Below, one piece after another: positions 17,726-26,005 of a DNA stretch of 30,706 nucleotides; the stretch's first letter is position 1; the number at the start of each line of letters is the position of its first letter. The position numbers and the translations under genes were made by a program. Under the pieces are notes generated by a model. The model ran no database searches, was not told where the DNA came from, and was given only the letters and a program-made list of their open reading frames with translations. The stretch is from Methanosphaera sp. GTDB taxonomy: Archaea; Methanobacteriota; Methanobacteria; Methanobacteriales; Methanobacteriaceae. The stretch lies in contig JAJQHG010000126.1 of assembly GCA_021199865.1 (NCBI GenBank), positions 1 through 30,706 on the forward strand. Reading direction: 5' to 3'.

Positions 17726-20700
17726 TTATCCAAATAATTCATCAATCTTATCCTCTAAAACACCTTCTTGTGCATAGTATAAGGAATCAACCTGCCTAAA
17801 GTTATCTTTCTCTATTATATTCTCCTCATCAAAGCCCAGGATAAAATTACGTGCAATATTATATATTATATCAGTTGGTGCTAAACCATACACCTGCTTT
17901 TCAAATATATGTTTAAGACGTTCATCAGAATCAGGATAAATCCTCATGATTTCTTCACTATTATATAAGCGTTTAACTATCTCTGTAATGTATAACCCTG
18001 ACTTCATATATAAGTCAATGAATGTATTATCCGGATCATCAAAACATCCAGGATTCGCCTCTTCTAAATAATCAACCATCTTCACAACAGTCTTTTTAGG
18101 TGTAAATATCTGATTAGTCTTCTGTGGTGGAATATAATCAAATATATCCTTATCCTGTTTATCATCAAAATAGTTTGATAATTCTCTTCTAAGATTCATA
18201 AACTCCTTAACAGAATCATCAAATACAACAGGATCAAACAAGTTACCCTTAAACGTCTCTTTTTGGCCTGTAGTCTTATTAGTGTATTTTCCACCATCAC
18301 GTAGGAATCTGAATTGATCTAAACTAATACTAGTAACTTCCCTAAATACCTCATCAGGAATTATCTGATCAAATGTAGCAAGAGTTGTATCATCATCACC
18401 ATAAGCCATTAAGAAGGAAGGAATAGTTCTAGAAAAACCTCTAAGATGATCCTTTAGGGAATCCTCTAAAGTCTTCTTTTTATCTTCCTTCATATTTGTT
18501 TTAATATCTTCTATAACATACTCTACTGATTCTTTTATTATAATATTTAGTGTATCATTCATCTGGGATGGTAAGCTCATATTCTCTTCTTCAATCTGTG
18601 TATCATATTCTTCATTTACACGATCTTCCTCTTCCTTACTAGTAACTTGTGATAAGTCTTCTTCACGCTTCTTTTCAATCTTATTCATATTAATTGTGTG
18701 ATCATCATAGGTTTTATTTATAACTCTATCCACATCACTTGTAATTTTATTCTTAAGCTGTTTTGCATGATTACCCTTTATTTTATACTGCTCTTTTGCT
18801 ACTGTTATTATAGGATTTATAATATTCTCCTTTGCCTCTTTTTTAGTATTATTAATAACCTTATTACGTTCCTGTTTATTCTTATTCTTAACAGGCTCAA
18901 TAACATCATCACTTATATCAGCATATATTTTATTTCCTAATAATTTTCTACTGACAGTATCAAAGTCTTCCTTTTCCTTCTCAATATATTCATCATCAAG
19001 TGAAACTTCCCCATTTTCATCAAGTGATAACTCTTTCGCTGTATTTTCATTCACGTCCTTTTCTATATCCTTCTTTGGTTTTGCAACAGGTTCAAAGTTT
19101 GAAACAATATCTATAACTTCTTGTGGAGCATTAAATATATTACTAATGTTCTGGAATAGGAAATTACTCATAAAGCCCTGATTTACTACTTCCTGTGAAC
19201 GTATCTTCCTAGGAACAGATAAGACCTTCTTTGCATCTAACTCCACCATTTTACCCTCATCATCCTCACCAATAACAGGGAAGAAATTCAGGAGTTCACG
19301 GATATGTTTTTCTCTAGTTTCAGAATCACCTCTACCATTAATAGTATCAGGTGATAAATCATTCGCAAATTCCTCAAAGATAGTTAAACTTCTTTCTGGA
19401 TTAAAATCAAATACATATGCATTATCTTTACGTTTATATTCATCATTCTCAGAGAAAATCCAGGGATTCTGTGATCTAAATGCTGCCTGCATATATAGTT
19501 GTGGACTCTCAATATTACTTAGCATCAAAACAGCACTCCACTCAGGGATAGTAACACCTGTAGTTAATTGTCCTACAGATAATGTAATTGTCTTATCATG
19601 TTCATTTATTGCTTTAACAACTTTATCATAGGCGTTCTTAGTAGATTCATCATTATCACTAAGCTTCCCATCACCAGCTACAACAACTATCTCATAATTC
19701 TCAAAAACAGGGTGATTTTTTAATTTCGCTCCAAGAACTTTTGCACTATCAACACGGTTAAGTAACCAGAATGTATGCTTTAATTCATCACGTAATTCTT
19801 TAGTAGAGAAAGGATACTTTTCCTGGGTGGTTAGAGCATCCAGGAATTTATCAACAGACTCCTCATGAATAAATCCATTACTATTTGTTTTAAAGAATTC
19901 ATTTAAATCAAAAGCATACTCTCTTGTTTGACCATCGATTTTTATACCATCATCTAAAATATCACTAATAATCTCAGACATCTGATAAGTAAATAGATTT
20001 AATCTTGGTAAATTCTCATAGGGATTATCCTCTTCCTTATCCCAGTTTTCCTTAGCAGACTGTTCATCACTATAAGTCCAATTATAAATAGCATCCTCAG
20101 GGAACTTATCACTAGCAAGAGCTTTAAATGGTGTACCAGACAAGTGTAGAGTAAAATTACGATCAATATGATCAAAAGCTACATCAGTCTTATAGGTATC
20201 AACACCTTCATGTGCCTCGTCAATAACAAGCACATCCCACTTATCTGTAAGTTCTACTAGTTTATCAATACTACCACCAAAATACTTTGAACCCTTCAAA
20301 TCTTGGAGACTAACAAACTCAATAAGATTATACTTAGTGTTATCATTACTATTTTCTCTTTCATATTCTTCATAGCTACGTACTAATGATTTGCCTCTCA
20401 GATATGATGTACTACTAACAAAACGATACCCTGAATCTGTTGACATAAACTTCTCATAATCAGAATACCATGAAGTAGCAATAGCAGGCCTATTAGTAAC
20501 AATAAGAACACGTTTGGCATCAATTCTTTTAATAAAATCATAGACGGATAATGTTTTACCAAAACGAGGCTTAGCATTCCATAGGAACTCTTTTCCACCA
20601 TTATTCTTATAACTTATTGTTTTACTAATAGCATCCTCCTGTTCATCCCTAAGAACATATGTGGATGTTTGATTACTATCCTTAATAATACCATGATTAG

Positions 20701-21034
20701 ACTTAAACTCATAAAACATCTCTTTAGATTCATCAGGACTTATATGAAACCATTCAGTTCCCTTTTTTTGTTGTTTGTCTTGCTTCCTTAGATATGCATG
20801 GAAATCAGTATCTTTAAATGACTCCCAACTACCATCCTCAAAAATTGCGATTCCTTGCCACTCCTTTTTAGTTTCAACATCTATTGTATGGGACTGTTGA
20901 TCTATTCTTTTATCAACATCACCCTCCGTATAACCAATTTTAATCCAGCCATCATGTTCTTTAATTCCAGGAGTAGTGTAAGCATATATTTGAGGCCGGA
21001 AATTATTAGTAGTCTTAATGGAAGTATTACTCAT
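17726..21034 (-). CDS. GIY-YIG-like/SF2 helicase/N6-methyltransferase N-half: split restriction-modification subunit
   Basis: This 1102-residue protein looks like the motor and restriction subunit of a type ISP/Eco57I-like system. Residues about 14-100 resemble a GIY-YIG (T5orf172-type) nuclease domain: IYAYTT, then GWIKIGYT, an Arg in DKRIDQQ, then DFHAYL and EWFHI. The usual catalytic Glu before the His position appears as Asp. A superfamily 2 helicase follows, with Walker A AKPRFGKT (154-161), DEAH (272-275), SGT (299-301) and a QAAFRSQNP motif (516-524). A long charged, partly coiled linker covers 650-870. The C-terminus has methyltransferase motif X (IFTPKKTVVKMVDYL, about 976-990) and motif I (DLYMKSG, 1007-1013). 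It stops at IDELFG, just before where fused relatives continue into NPPY. The catalytic motif IV is thus missing here and is encoded upstream in separate genes. The ATG overlaps the stop of the preceding frame (TAATG), implying coupling. Confidence 0.85.
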   Translation of the reverse strand: MSNTSIKTTNNFRPQIYAYTTPGIKEHDGWIKIGYTEGDVDKRIDQQSHTIDVETKKEWQGIAIFEDGSWESFKDTDFHAYLRKQDKQQKKGTEWFHISPDESKEMFYEFKSNHGIIKDSNQTSTYVLRDEQEDAISKTISYKNNGGKEFLWNAKPRFGKTLSVYDFIKRIDAKRVLIVTNRPAIATSWYSDYEKFMSTDSGYRFVSSTSYLRGKSLVRSYEEYERENSNDNTKYNLIEFVSLQDLKGSKYFGGSIDKLVELTDKWDVLVIDEAHEGVDTYKTDVAFDHIDRNFTLHLSGTPFKALASDKFPEDAIYNWTYSDEQSAKENWDKEEDNPYENLPRLNLFTYQMSEIISDILDDGIKIDGQTREYAFDLNEFFKTNSNGFIHEESVDKFLDALTTQEKYPFSTKELRDELKHTFWLLNRVDSAKVLGAKLKNHPVFENYEIVVVAGDGKLSDNDESTKNAYDKVVKAINEHDKTITLSVGQLTTGVTIPEWSAVLMLSNIESPQLYMQAAFRSQNPWIFSENDEYKRKDNAYVFDFNPERSLTIFEEFANDLSPDTINGRGDSETREKHIRELLNFFPVIGEDDEGKMVELDAKKVLSVPRKIRSQEVVNQGFMSNFLFQNISNIFNAPQEVIDIVSNFEPVAKPKKDIEKDVNENTAKELSLDENGEVSLDDEYIEKEKEDFDTVSRKLLGNKIYADISDDVIEPVKNKNKQERNKVINNTKKEAKENIINPIITVAKEQYKIKGNHAKQLKNKITSDVDRVINKTYDDHTINMNKIEKKREEDLSQVTSKEEEDRVNEEYDTQIEEENMSLPSQMNDTLNIIIKESVEYVIEDIKTNMKEDKKKTLEDSLKDHLRGFSRTIPSFLMAYGDDDTTLATFDQIIPDEVFREVTSISLDQFRFLRDGGKYTNKTTGQKETFKGNLFDPVVFDDSVKEFMNLRRELSNYFDDKQDKDIFDYIPPQKTNQIFTPKKTVVKMVDYLEEANPGCFDDPDNTFIDLYMKSGLYITEIVKRLYNSEEIMRIYPDSDERLKHIFEKQVYGLAPTDIIYNIARNFILGFDEENIIEKDNFRQVDSLYYAQEGVLEDKIDELFG

Positions 21035-21528
21035 TATTTCATCTCTTCTACATGTGTTTCTATGAATTCTATTTCTGTGGTGCTTAAATCATATTTTTCA
21101 TATAATTGTTCATCTATCTCTTTAATGGACACATCCCAGTTAATATCAGAGTTTTCTGTGAAGTCTTGTAGTGGTATGTTTGACCATGTATCTTGTAGAT
21201 TGTCTTGTGTTATTTTCTTTGTGCCTAATAATGTTCTTAGGAGTTTGGTTTTCATGTATTTTTGTAGTGCTACTGCTTCATAGTGTGTATTGAATGTACC
21301 AAAATTAATGAATGTTTTTGTAGTTATCTGTCCAGGTTTCATAATCTCAGATTTTGCTGTTTTTTCTCCATATTTTCCGTTACCTGCAGCTTTAGGGTAT
21401 GCTACATTATATGTGTCTATAAGATCATTTGTTTGTATATACTCTTTTTTCATGTAGGCTATTTCACGCTCTTTATTTTTAGGTTTATATAATACTTTTA
21501 GGTAATTATTGCTCTCTCTCTCTCTCTC
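21034..21528 (-). pseudogene. copy 1, C-terminal part of the methyltransferase/recognition subunit (out of frame)
   Basis: This open frame of about 164 codons starts inside the GA tract and has no ATG until 21453, well inside the conserved region. It is the continuation of the NPPY-containing frame upstream in another phase. It aligns closely with the C-terminal part of copy 2: shared blocks include TYNVAYP, NGKYGEKT, FINFGTFNT, LQKYMKTK, DFTENSDINWD and EQLYEKYDL. The conserved end ETHVEEMK overlaps the start of the helicase gene as TAATG. I infer it is the C-terminal, probably target-recognition or subunit-contact, part of the gene that begins at 22068. As the sequence stands it could be made only after a change in tract length, by ribosomal frameshifting, or as a short fragment from the internal ATG. 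Confidence 0.7.
21512..21528. repeat. GA/CT dinucleotide tract in copy 1 (17 bases)
   Basis: The forward strand reads CT repeated eight times plus C. In the coding direction it is GA repeated eight times plus G, after one further G. It sits exactly where the reading frame of the methyltransferase subunit breaks. One more GA unit, or two fewer, would connect the frames on each side of the tract. The same tract, same length, is present in copy 2. Confidence 0.95.
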
Positions 21529-21576
21529 CTATTCTGGTGTTGGCTTCGGGTATTTTCTCATAGAAGTTGGTGTTTA

Positions 21577-22068
21577 TTATGTTTCCATCTTTTTTAGTCG
21601 TCTATTTGCGTCAGGGTAATCCTCGAAGAATTTATCTGCTAATCTATATGTTCCCTGGGAAAACATTATTTCATCTAGAAAGTGATTATCATGAATGTTT
21701 ATTTCTTGTTTAATACTTTTTAGTTCAGGGTATGGTATGAATTCTTTTATTGCACCATAAACTTTATCTTCATCTCTTATATGGATTGCAATTCCACCTT
21801 TAATCTCTGTATTGGGGAATATATTTTCTGCATATTCCTCATATTCTAGTACATTGAAATGTTCATCTTCTAGCATTTTCTTATTAAATTGTGATGGTGT
21901 ATCTCCAACTTCAAATAGAAATCTTGAAGGGGTAATTAATTCACAGCATTTAGAAATTTTATATGATTCTTCCATAAACTTGTTATATATGCTGTACTGT
22001 TTATTTTTATTAGAATCTTTATTCTCTTTGTGATATGGTGGATTACCAATAGCAAAATCAAATTTCAT
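21577..22068 (-). pseudogene. copy 1, N-terminal part of Eco57I-like methyltransferase subunit (NPPY), truncated at an A6 run
   Basis: From the ATG at 22068 this gives 163 residues starting MKFDFAIGNPPY. NPPY is motif IV, the catalytic motif of N6-adenine methyltransferases. The protein lacks motif I, which is found at the end of the 1102-residue helicase protein. An upstream ATG would add 11 residues, but copy 2 starts at the equivalent MKFD. It ends RRLKK-MET-stop, because the A-run here has six A while copy 2 has seven. Restoring one A continues into the shared GNIIN-TNFYEKIP region and on to the GA tract. The lesion reads A AAA AAG in frame, which is also a classical minus-one ribosomal slippery site. 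Copy 1 is therefore doubly off relative to a full-length product of about 345 residues. The weak GTGATCTAT before the ATG may serve as ribosome binding site. Confidence 0.75.
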
Positions 22069-22327
22069 ATAGATCACTGTTCTTAGGTTAAGTATTTTCA
22101 TTGATAATATTTATTCTTAAGCCATGTATTTACTTTATATCAAATCATTTAATTTTATTAAAAACAATAATTTGCTGGTAATATCCAATATATCCCAAAA
22201 ACTATTTATCCTTTTCTAAAAACCAGTAGTATATCAGTTATTTTCATGTTTAATAGTTATAAACAACTATTATGTTATATCAAACATCTTATTTTATAGA
22301 ACACATAATAATTAGTAACTTTATATT

Positions 22328-22816
22328 TTAAGACATATCAACAACATGTGTTTCTATGAATTCTATTTCCTCAATGTTAAGATCATACTTTTCATATAAT
22401 TGTTTATCTAATTCTTTGATGGACTCATCCCAGTTAATATCAGAGTTTTCTGTGAAGTCCTCTAGGGGTATATTAGTCCATGCTATCTGTGTATTATGTT
22501 GGGTTTTTTTCTTTGCGTTTAGTAGTGCTCTGAGGAATTTGGTTTTCATGTATTTTTGTAGTGCTATTGCTTCATATTCTGTATTAAATGTACCAATGTT
22601 AATGAATGTGTTTGTTGTGGCTTGTTGTGGCTTCATTATCCTGGATTGTCCTGTTTTTTCTCCGTATATTCCGTTTCCACTTGCTTCAGGGTATGCTACA
22701 TTATAGGTTTCTAATACTTTGTTTGATTCTATGTATTCCTTCTTTGTATGTGCTATCTTGCGTTGCTTTTCTTTGTAGAGTACTTCTATGTATTCATCGC
22801 TCTCTCTCTCTCTCTC
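22328..22816 (-). pseudogene. copy 2, C-terminal part of the methyltransferase/recognition subunit (out of frame)
   Basis: This is an open frame of 162 codons running from inside the GA tract to a TAA. It has no ATG before 22636. It continues the protein of 22794-23354 after the tract, in a different phase. It is closely similar to the copy 1 C-terminal part (shared DFTENSDINWD, LQKYMKTK, LYEKYDL, EFIETHV). Joined to its N-terminal part by one added GA unit it would make a protein of about 342 residues. The 226 bases between this stop and the start of copy 1 (22102-22327) are AT-rich spacer with no coding signal. Confidence 0.7.
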
Positions 22817-23354
22817 CTATTTTGGTGTTGGCTTCAGGGATTTTCTCATAGAAGTTGGTGTTAATTATGTTTCCATCTTTTTTTAGTCGTCTATTTGCAT
22901 CAGGGTAATCCTTGAAGAATTCATCTGTTAGTTTATATATGCCTAGGGGAGAAACTATTTCATCTAGAAACAATGTGTTTTTATCATATACCTTAGCAAT
23001 GATACTTTCTAGTTCAGGGTATGGAATGAATTCTTTTATTGCACCATAAACTTTATTTTCATCTCTTATATGGATTGCAACTCCGCCTTTAATCTCAGTA
23101 TTAGGGAATATATTATCTGCATTTTCCTCATATTCTAGTACCTTAAAGTTTTCATCATTTAACATCTTCTTATTCCAGTTTTTAGGTGTTAGACCAGTAT
23201 TAAAAAGAAATCTTGCAGGTGTAATAAGTTCTGTGCATTTAGCAACTTTAAATGATTCCTCTATAAATATATGGTAAACAGGAGTCTGTAGATTACTTGT
23301 ATCACATTGTTGATTGTTATATGGTGGATTACCTATCGCATAATCAAATTTCAT
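22794..23354 (-). CDS. copy 2, N-terminal part of Eco57I-like methyltransferase subunit (NPPY), ends in the GA tract
   Basis: This 186-residue frame begins MKFDYAIGNPPYN, giving methyltransferase motif IV, followed by the family-typical ELITPARFLF block and NIFPNTEIKGGVAIH. There is no motif I, so alone it cannot bind S-adenosylmethionine in the usual way. It probably complements the C-terminal methyltransferase half of the helicase protein. It runs without lesion through GNIINTNFYEKIPEANTKIG into the GA tract, where it reads Glu-Arg repeats and stops at TGA within a few bases. A good AGGAGAG site lies 12 bases before the ATG, so this is the first gene of the locus. Variable segments between the copies lie around residues 13-30 and 118-150, compatible with different DNA specificity. 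Confidence 0.8.
   Translation of the reverse strand: MKFDYAIGNPPYNNQQCDTSNLQTPVYHIFIEESFKVAKCTELITPARFLFNTGLTPKNWNKKMLNDENFKVLEYEENADNIFPNTEIKGGVAIHIRDENKVYGAIKEFIPYPELESIIAKVYDKNTLFLDEIVSPLGIYKLTDEFFKDYPDANRRLKKDGNIINTNFYEKIPEANTKIGERERER
22800..22816. repeat. GA/CT dinucleotide tract in copy 2 (17 bases)
   Basis: This is the same tract as in copy 1, with the same unit number and the same flanks (ATAG before, C after, in the coding direction). The upstream frame stops five bases beyond the tract. One added GA unit joins the two parts of the gene without loss of any residue. Confidence 0.95.
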
Positions 23355-23809
23355 ATTATAATTACTCTCCTAATATGTTAATTTTCATGTGTTCTTAGTC
23401 ATTTAAGTGTTTGTAAGTTTTATCTTAGAATATACATCTTATTCTATTCTCTTTATTTTATTCCATTTAATCAATAATTATAGGGTATACTTAATTCTAA
23501 TATCTTTTATACTCATAGAACTATATATTCTTTCTCAAAAAATACCTCAACTTATTCATATCTCATTATTTCTTTTATAAACTCATAAGAATAGAATAAA
23601 TTATTAGGAGGATAGGGTATTAAGATGATTATGGTTTGTGATTAATTATAATTTGTGATGTAGGAGTTTATCTCATAGTACTTTCCTGGTGTTAATTTTT
23701 TTACCTTAATATATTATACATAGATTTTTTTAGATTAAATTACATAGATATATTTTAATGATAACTTTTTATTTTTCTAGGGTTATTTTAATGAATTTAT
23801 GGGGGAATT
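23355..23809. other. 455-base intergenic region between divergent units
   Basis: This is AT-rich spacer between the restriction-modification locus (reverse) and cbiD (forward), and it must hold both promoters. A TATA-like TTAATATATTATACAT at about 23706-23721 is a fair candidate for cbiD. An AGGAGG at 23606-23611 is followed by a 6-codon frame (ATG at 23624), which is too short to support as a gene. I saw no riboswitch-like structure or RNA gene. Confidence 0.5.
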
Positions 23810-24904
23810 ATGATAGAAGAGGATGATCAGAAGTCTGGTATTACTACGGGTAGTGTTGCTACAGCTGCTAGTGTTGCCGCCCTATACTGTCTTTTTGATA
23901 AGAGTGCTGATGTTGTGGAAATCACGGCTCCTAATGATAAATTAGTAGTGCATATTGATAGTGCCAGAAAACTTAGTGATACTACTGCAACAGCTGTAGT
24001 TGAGAAGCCCACATATAATGATCCAGATGTGACGCGTGGAATAAAGATTATATCTAATGTTACATTAACAGATGATGCTGGTGTTATTGAGCTTATTGGT
24101 GGTGAAGGTGTAGGTAAGGTTACAAAGCCTGGACTACAGATACCAGTAGGTGAGTGTGCAATTAATCCTGTGCCACGAAGAATGATTAAGGAGAATGTTG
24201 CCAGGTATCTACCAGAGGATAAGGGTGCTAGGGTAGAGATAGTTGTACCAGAGGGTAGAGCTATAGCACCAAAGACTATGAATAGTCGTCTAGGAATAAT
24301 TGATGGAATATCTATTCTTGGAACAACTGGTGTTGCTCGTCCAATGTCATCAAGGGCATACACTGACTCCCTGAAGGTACAGATTGATGTAGCAATAGCT
24401 AATGGCTACAAGGACTTATTATTTGTACCAGGTAATATTGGTACAAGGATAGCTAATGAAAACCTAGTAATTGATGAGGATGCAATAATAGAGATGAGTA
24501 ACTTTGTAGGATTCATGCTTGATGAGGCAGATAAGGCCCATGAGATTGATTCTATCACACTATTTGGTCATGCAGGTAAGTTAATCAAGATTGCTGCTGG
24601 AATATTTAATACTAAGCAGAGTGTTGCTGATGCAAGACGTGAGATTATGACAGCATATGCTGGTCTTGTTGGTGCATCTACACAGACACTACGTGAGATC
24701 TTTGAATGTATTACTACAGAGGATGTTATAAAGATTCTTGATCGTGAGGGCATTACCACAGAAGTATTTGAGTTAATTGCTGATAAGATTGTGGAGCTAT
24801 GTAATCTTAAGTATGATATAGAGTTCCATGTTGTCATAGCAAAGATGGATGGATCTATCCTTACACCATGCCATGCAGAGGACATACCATTTGAATGGAA
24901 GTAG
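23810..24904 (+). CDS. cbiD: cobalt-precorrin-5B (C1)-methyltransferase
   Basis: This enzyme acts in the anaerobic cobalamin pathway, methylating C1 of cobalt-precorrin-5B. Methanogens need the corrinoid for methyl transfer. The N-terminal SGITTGSVATAASVAAL block (9-25) is the CbiD signature. Other conserved parts are the PVPRRMI segment, the FVPGNIG motif and the LFGHAGKLIKIAAGIFNTK region. Length is 364 residues, normal for CbiD. A GGGGG site lies 5 bases before the ATG. No other cobalamin gene is seen nearby; the glycosyltransferase follows after 6 bases. Confidence 0.93.
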   Translation: MIEEDDQKSGITTGSVATAASVAALYCLFDKSADVVEITAPNDKLVVHIDSARKLSDTTATAVVEKPTYNDPDVTRGIKIISNVTLTDDAGVIELIGGEGVGKVTKPGLQIPVGECAINPVPRRMIKENVARYLPEDKGARVEIVVPEGRAIAPKTMNSRLGIIDGISILGTTGVARPMSSRAYTDSLKVQIDVAIANGYKDLLFVPGNIGTRIANENLVIDEDAIIEMSNFVGFMLDEADKAHEIDSITLFGHAGKLIKIAAGIFNTKQSVADARREIMTAYAGLVGASTQTLREIFECITTEDVIKILDREGITTEVFELIADKIVELCNLKYDIEFHVVIAKMDGSILTPCHAEDIPFEWK

Positions 24905-24910
24905 ATATAC

Positions 24911-25981
24911 ATGAATATATGTATTATTGGTCAGTATCCACCACAGGTTGGTGGTATAGCAACATATACTAAGCAGTTAGAGGATAACCTCATAGAAGCA
25001 GGACATAATGTATACATATTAACATATCCATGTGATGAGGAGCGTCCAGGTAAGGTCTTTGAGGCTAGAACAGTTAATGTCTCTGGACTTAGAGGTCTTT
25101 CATTCGCAGTTTCTGGTTATAGGAAGATACAGGAGATTATTAAGAAGTATGATATTGATGTGATACATGCAAACTATGTACTTCCTGCAGGACTAATAGC
25201 TTCACTAATTACAATTCCAGGTATACGCGTAGTACTAACAGTACATGGATCTGACATAAATATACTAGCACAAAACAAGCTACTTAAACCACTCATAAAA
25301 CGTGTACTATCTAACATGGATGATGTATACTTCGTAAGCAAAGAACTACAAGAAAAAGCATTAGCACTTAATGTGGATGGACTTGAAGAAACATGTCAGG
25401 TAATACCAAATACTGTTAACACAAACAGATTCAAACCAGCAAGCAGTACTGATAATGATTTATCCCATGAATATGGAAAACCCGTAGTAGTATTCATAGG
25501 AAACCTAGTACAACAGAAAGGATTACTTGACCTATTACAGGCAAAGCATAGATCAACAACAGATTATCAACTACTAATATATGGTGAGGGAGACCAGAGA
25601 AATAATCTTGAATCATACATTAAACAAGTGAATCTCTCTGATGTAAAACTAATGGGTAAAACAACAACACCCGAAGAGATTATACCAAGAGTTGATATAA
25701 TGGTATTACCATCAATATTTGAGGGATCAAGTATAGTGGCACTAGAAACAATGGCATGTGCCAAGCCACTAATAACAACAGATGTAGGTAACATATCAAG
25801 CATAATAACAACAGGCTTTGATGGGATAATAGTACCACCAAGCAATCCACGAAAACTAGCAGAAGCTATAGATGACCTGGTAGATGACCTGGATAGATGT
25901 GAAAATATTGGACGTAATGCAAAAATACTCATAGATAAAAAGTATAGTAATATGAGAATACCATACATAGAAGAAGAATAA
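24911..25981 (+). CDS. family 4 glycosyltransferase (GT-B fold)
   Basis: This is a retaining glycosyltransferase of the group 1/GT4 type, 356 residues. The N-terminal glycine loop is PPQVGGIATYTKQL (10-23). An HGSD motif is at 112-115. The C-terminal nucleotide-sugar domain has NLVQQKGL (198-205) and the E-x7-E motif with Glu271 and Glu279 (FEGSSIVALETM). Likely roles are making cell-surface polysaccharide or glycolipid; donor and acceptor cannot be told. It starts 6 bases after cbiD, probably in the same transcript, and ends 24 bases before the helicase gene. Confidence 0.9.
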   Translation: MNICIIGQYPPQVGGIATYTKQLEDNLIEAGHNVYILTYPCDEERPGKVFEARTVNVSGLRGLSFAVSGYRKIQEIIKKYDIDVIHANYVLPAGLIASLITIPGIRVVLTVHGSDINILAQNKLLKPLIKRVLSNMDDVYFVSKELQEKALALNVDGLEETCQVIPNTVNTNRFKPASSTDNDLSHEYGKPVVVFIGNLVQQKGLLDLLQAKHRSTTDYQLLIYGEGDQRNNLESYIKQVNLSDVKLMGKTTTPEEIIPRVDIMVLPSIFEGSSIVALETMACAKPLITTDVGNISSIITTGFDGIIVPPSNPRKLAEAIDDLVDDLDRCENIGRNAKILIDKKYSNMRIPYIEEE

Positions 25982-26005
25982 TAGAATACTTGGAGATAGA
26001 ATAAG

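Noticed and set aside
21512..22816. CT tracts as parts of a CRISPR array or other spaced repeat
   Set aside because: There are only two tracts, each at the same position within a pair of paralogous genes, without spacer structure.
17726..23354. Signs of a transposon or integrase carrying the restriction-modification locus
   Set aside because: I found no transposase, integrase, tRNA gene or flanking inverted or direct repeats at its borders.
23600..23645. AGGAGG followed by a 6-codon frame upstream of cbiD, possible leader peptide
   Set aside because: The spacing from site to ATG is long, the frame is tiny, and there is no attenuator-like structure next to it.
23640..23809. Possible cobalamin riboswitch before cbiD
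   Set aside because: The leader is too AT-rich, no conserved B12-box-like sequence is seen, and such riboswitches are not expected in methanogens.
23827..24363. 178-codon reverse frame inside cbiD
   Set aside because: It is antisense to CbiD coding sequence, with no start site and Ser/Thr/Pro-rich noise.
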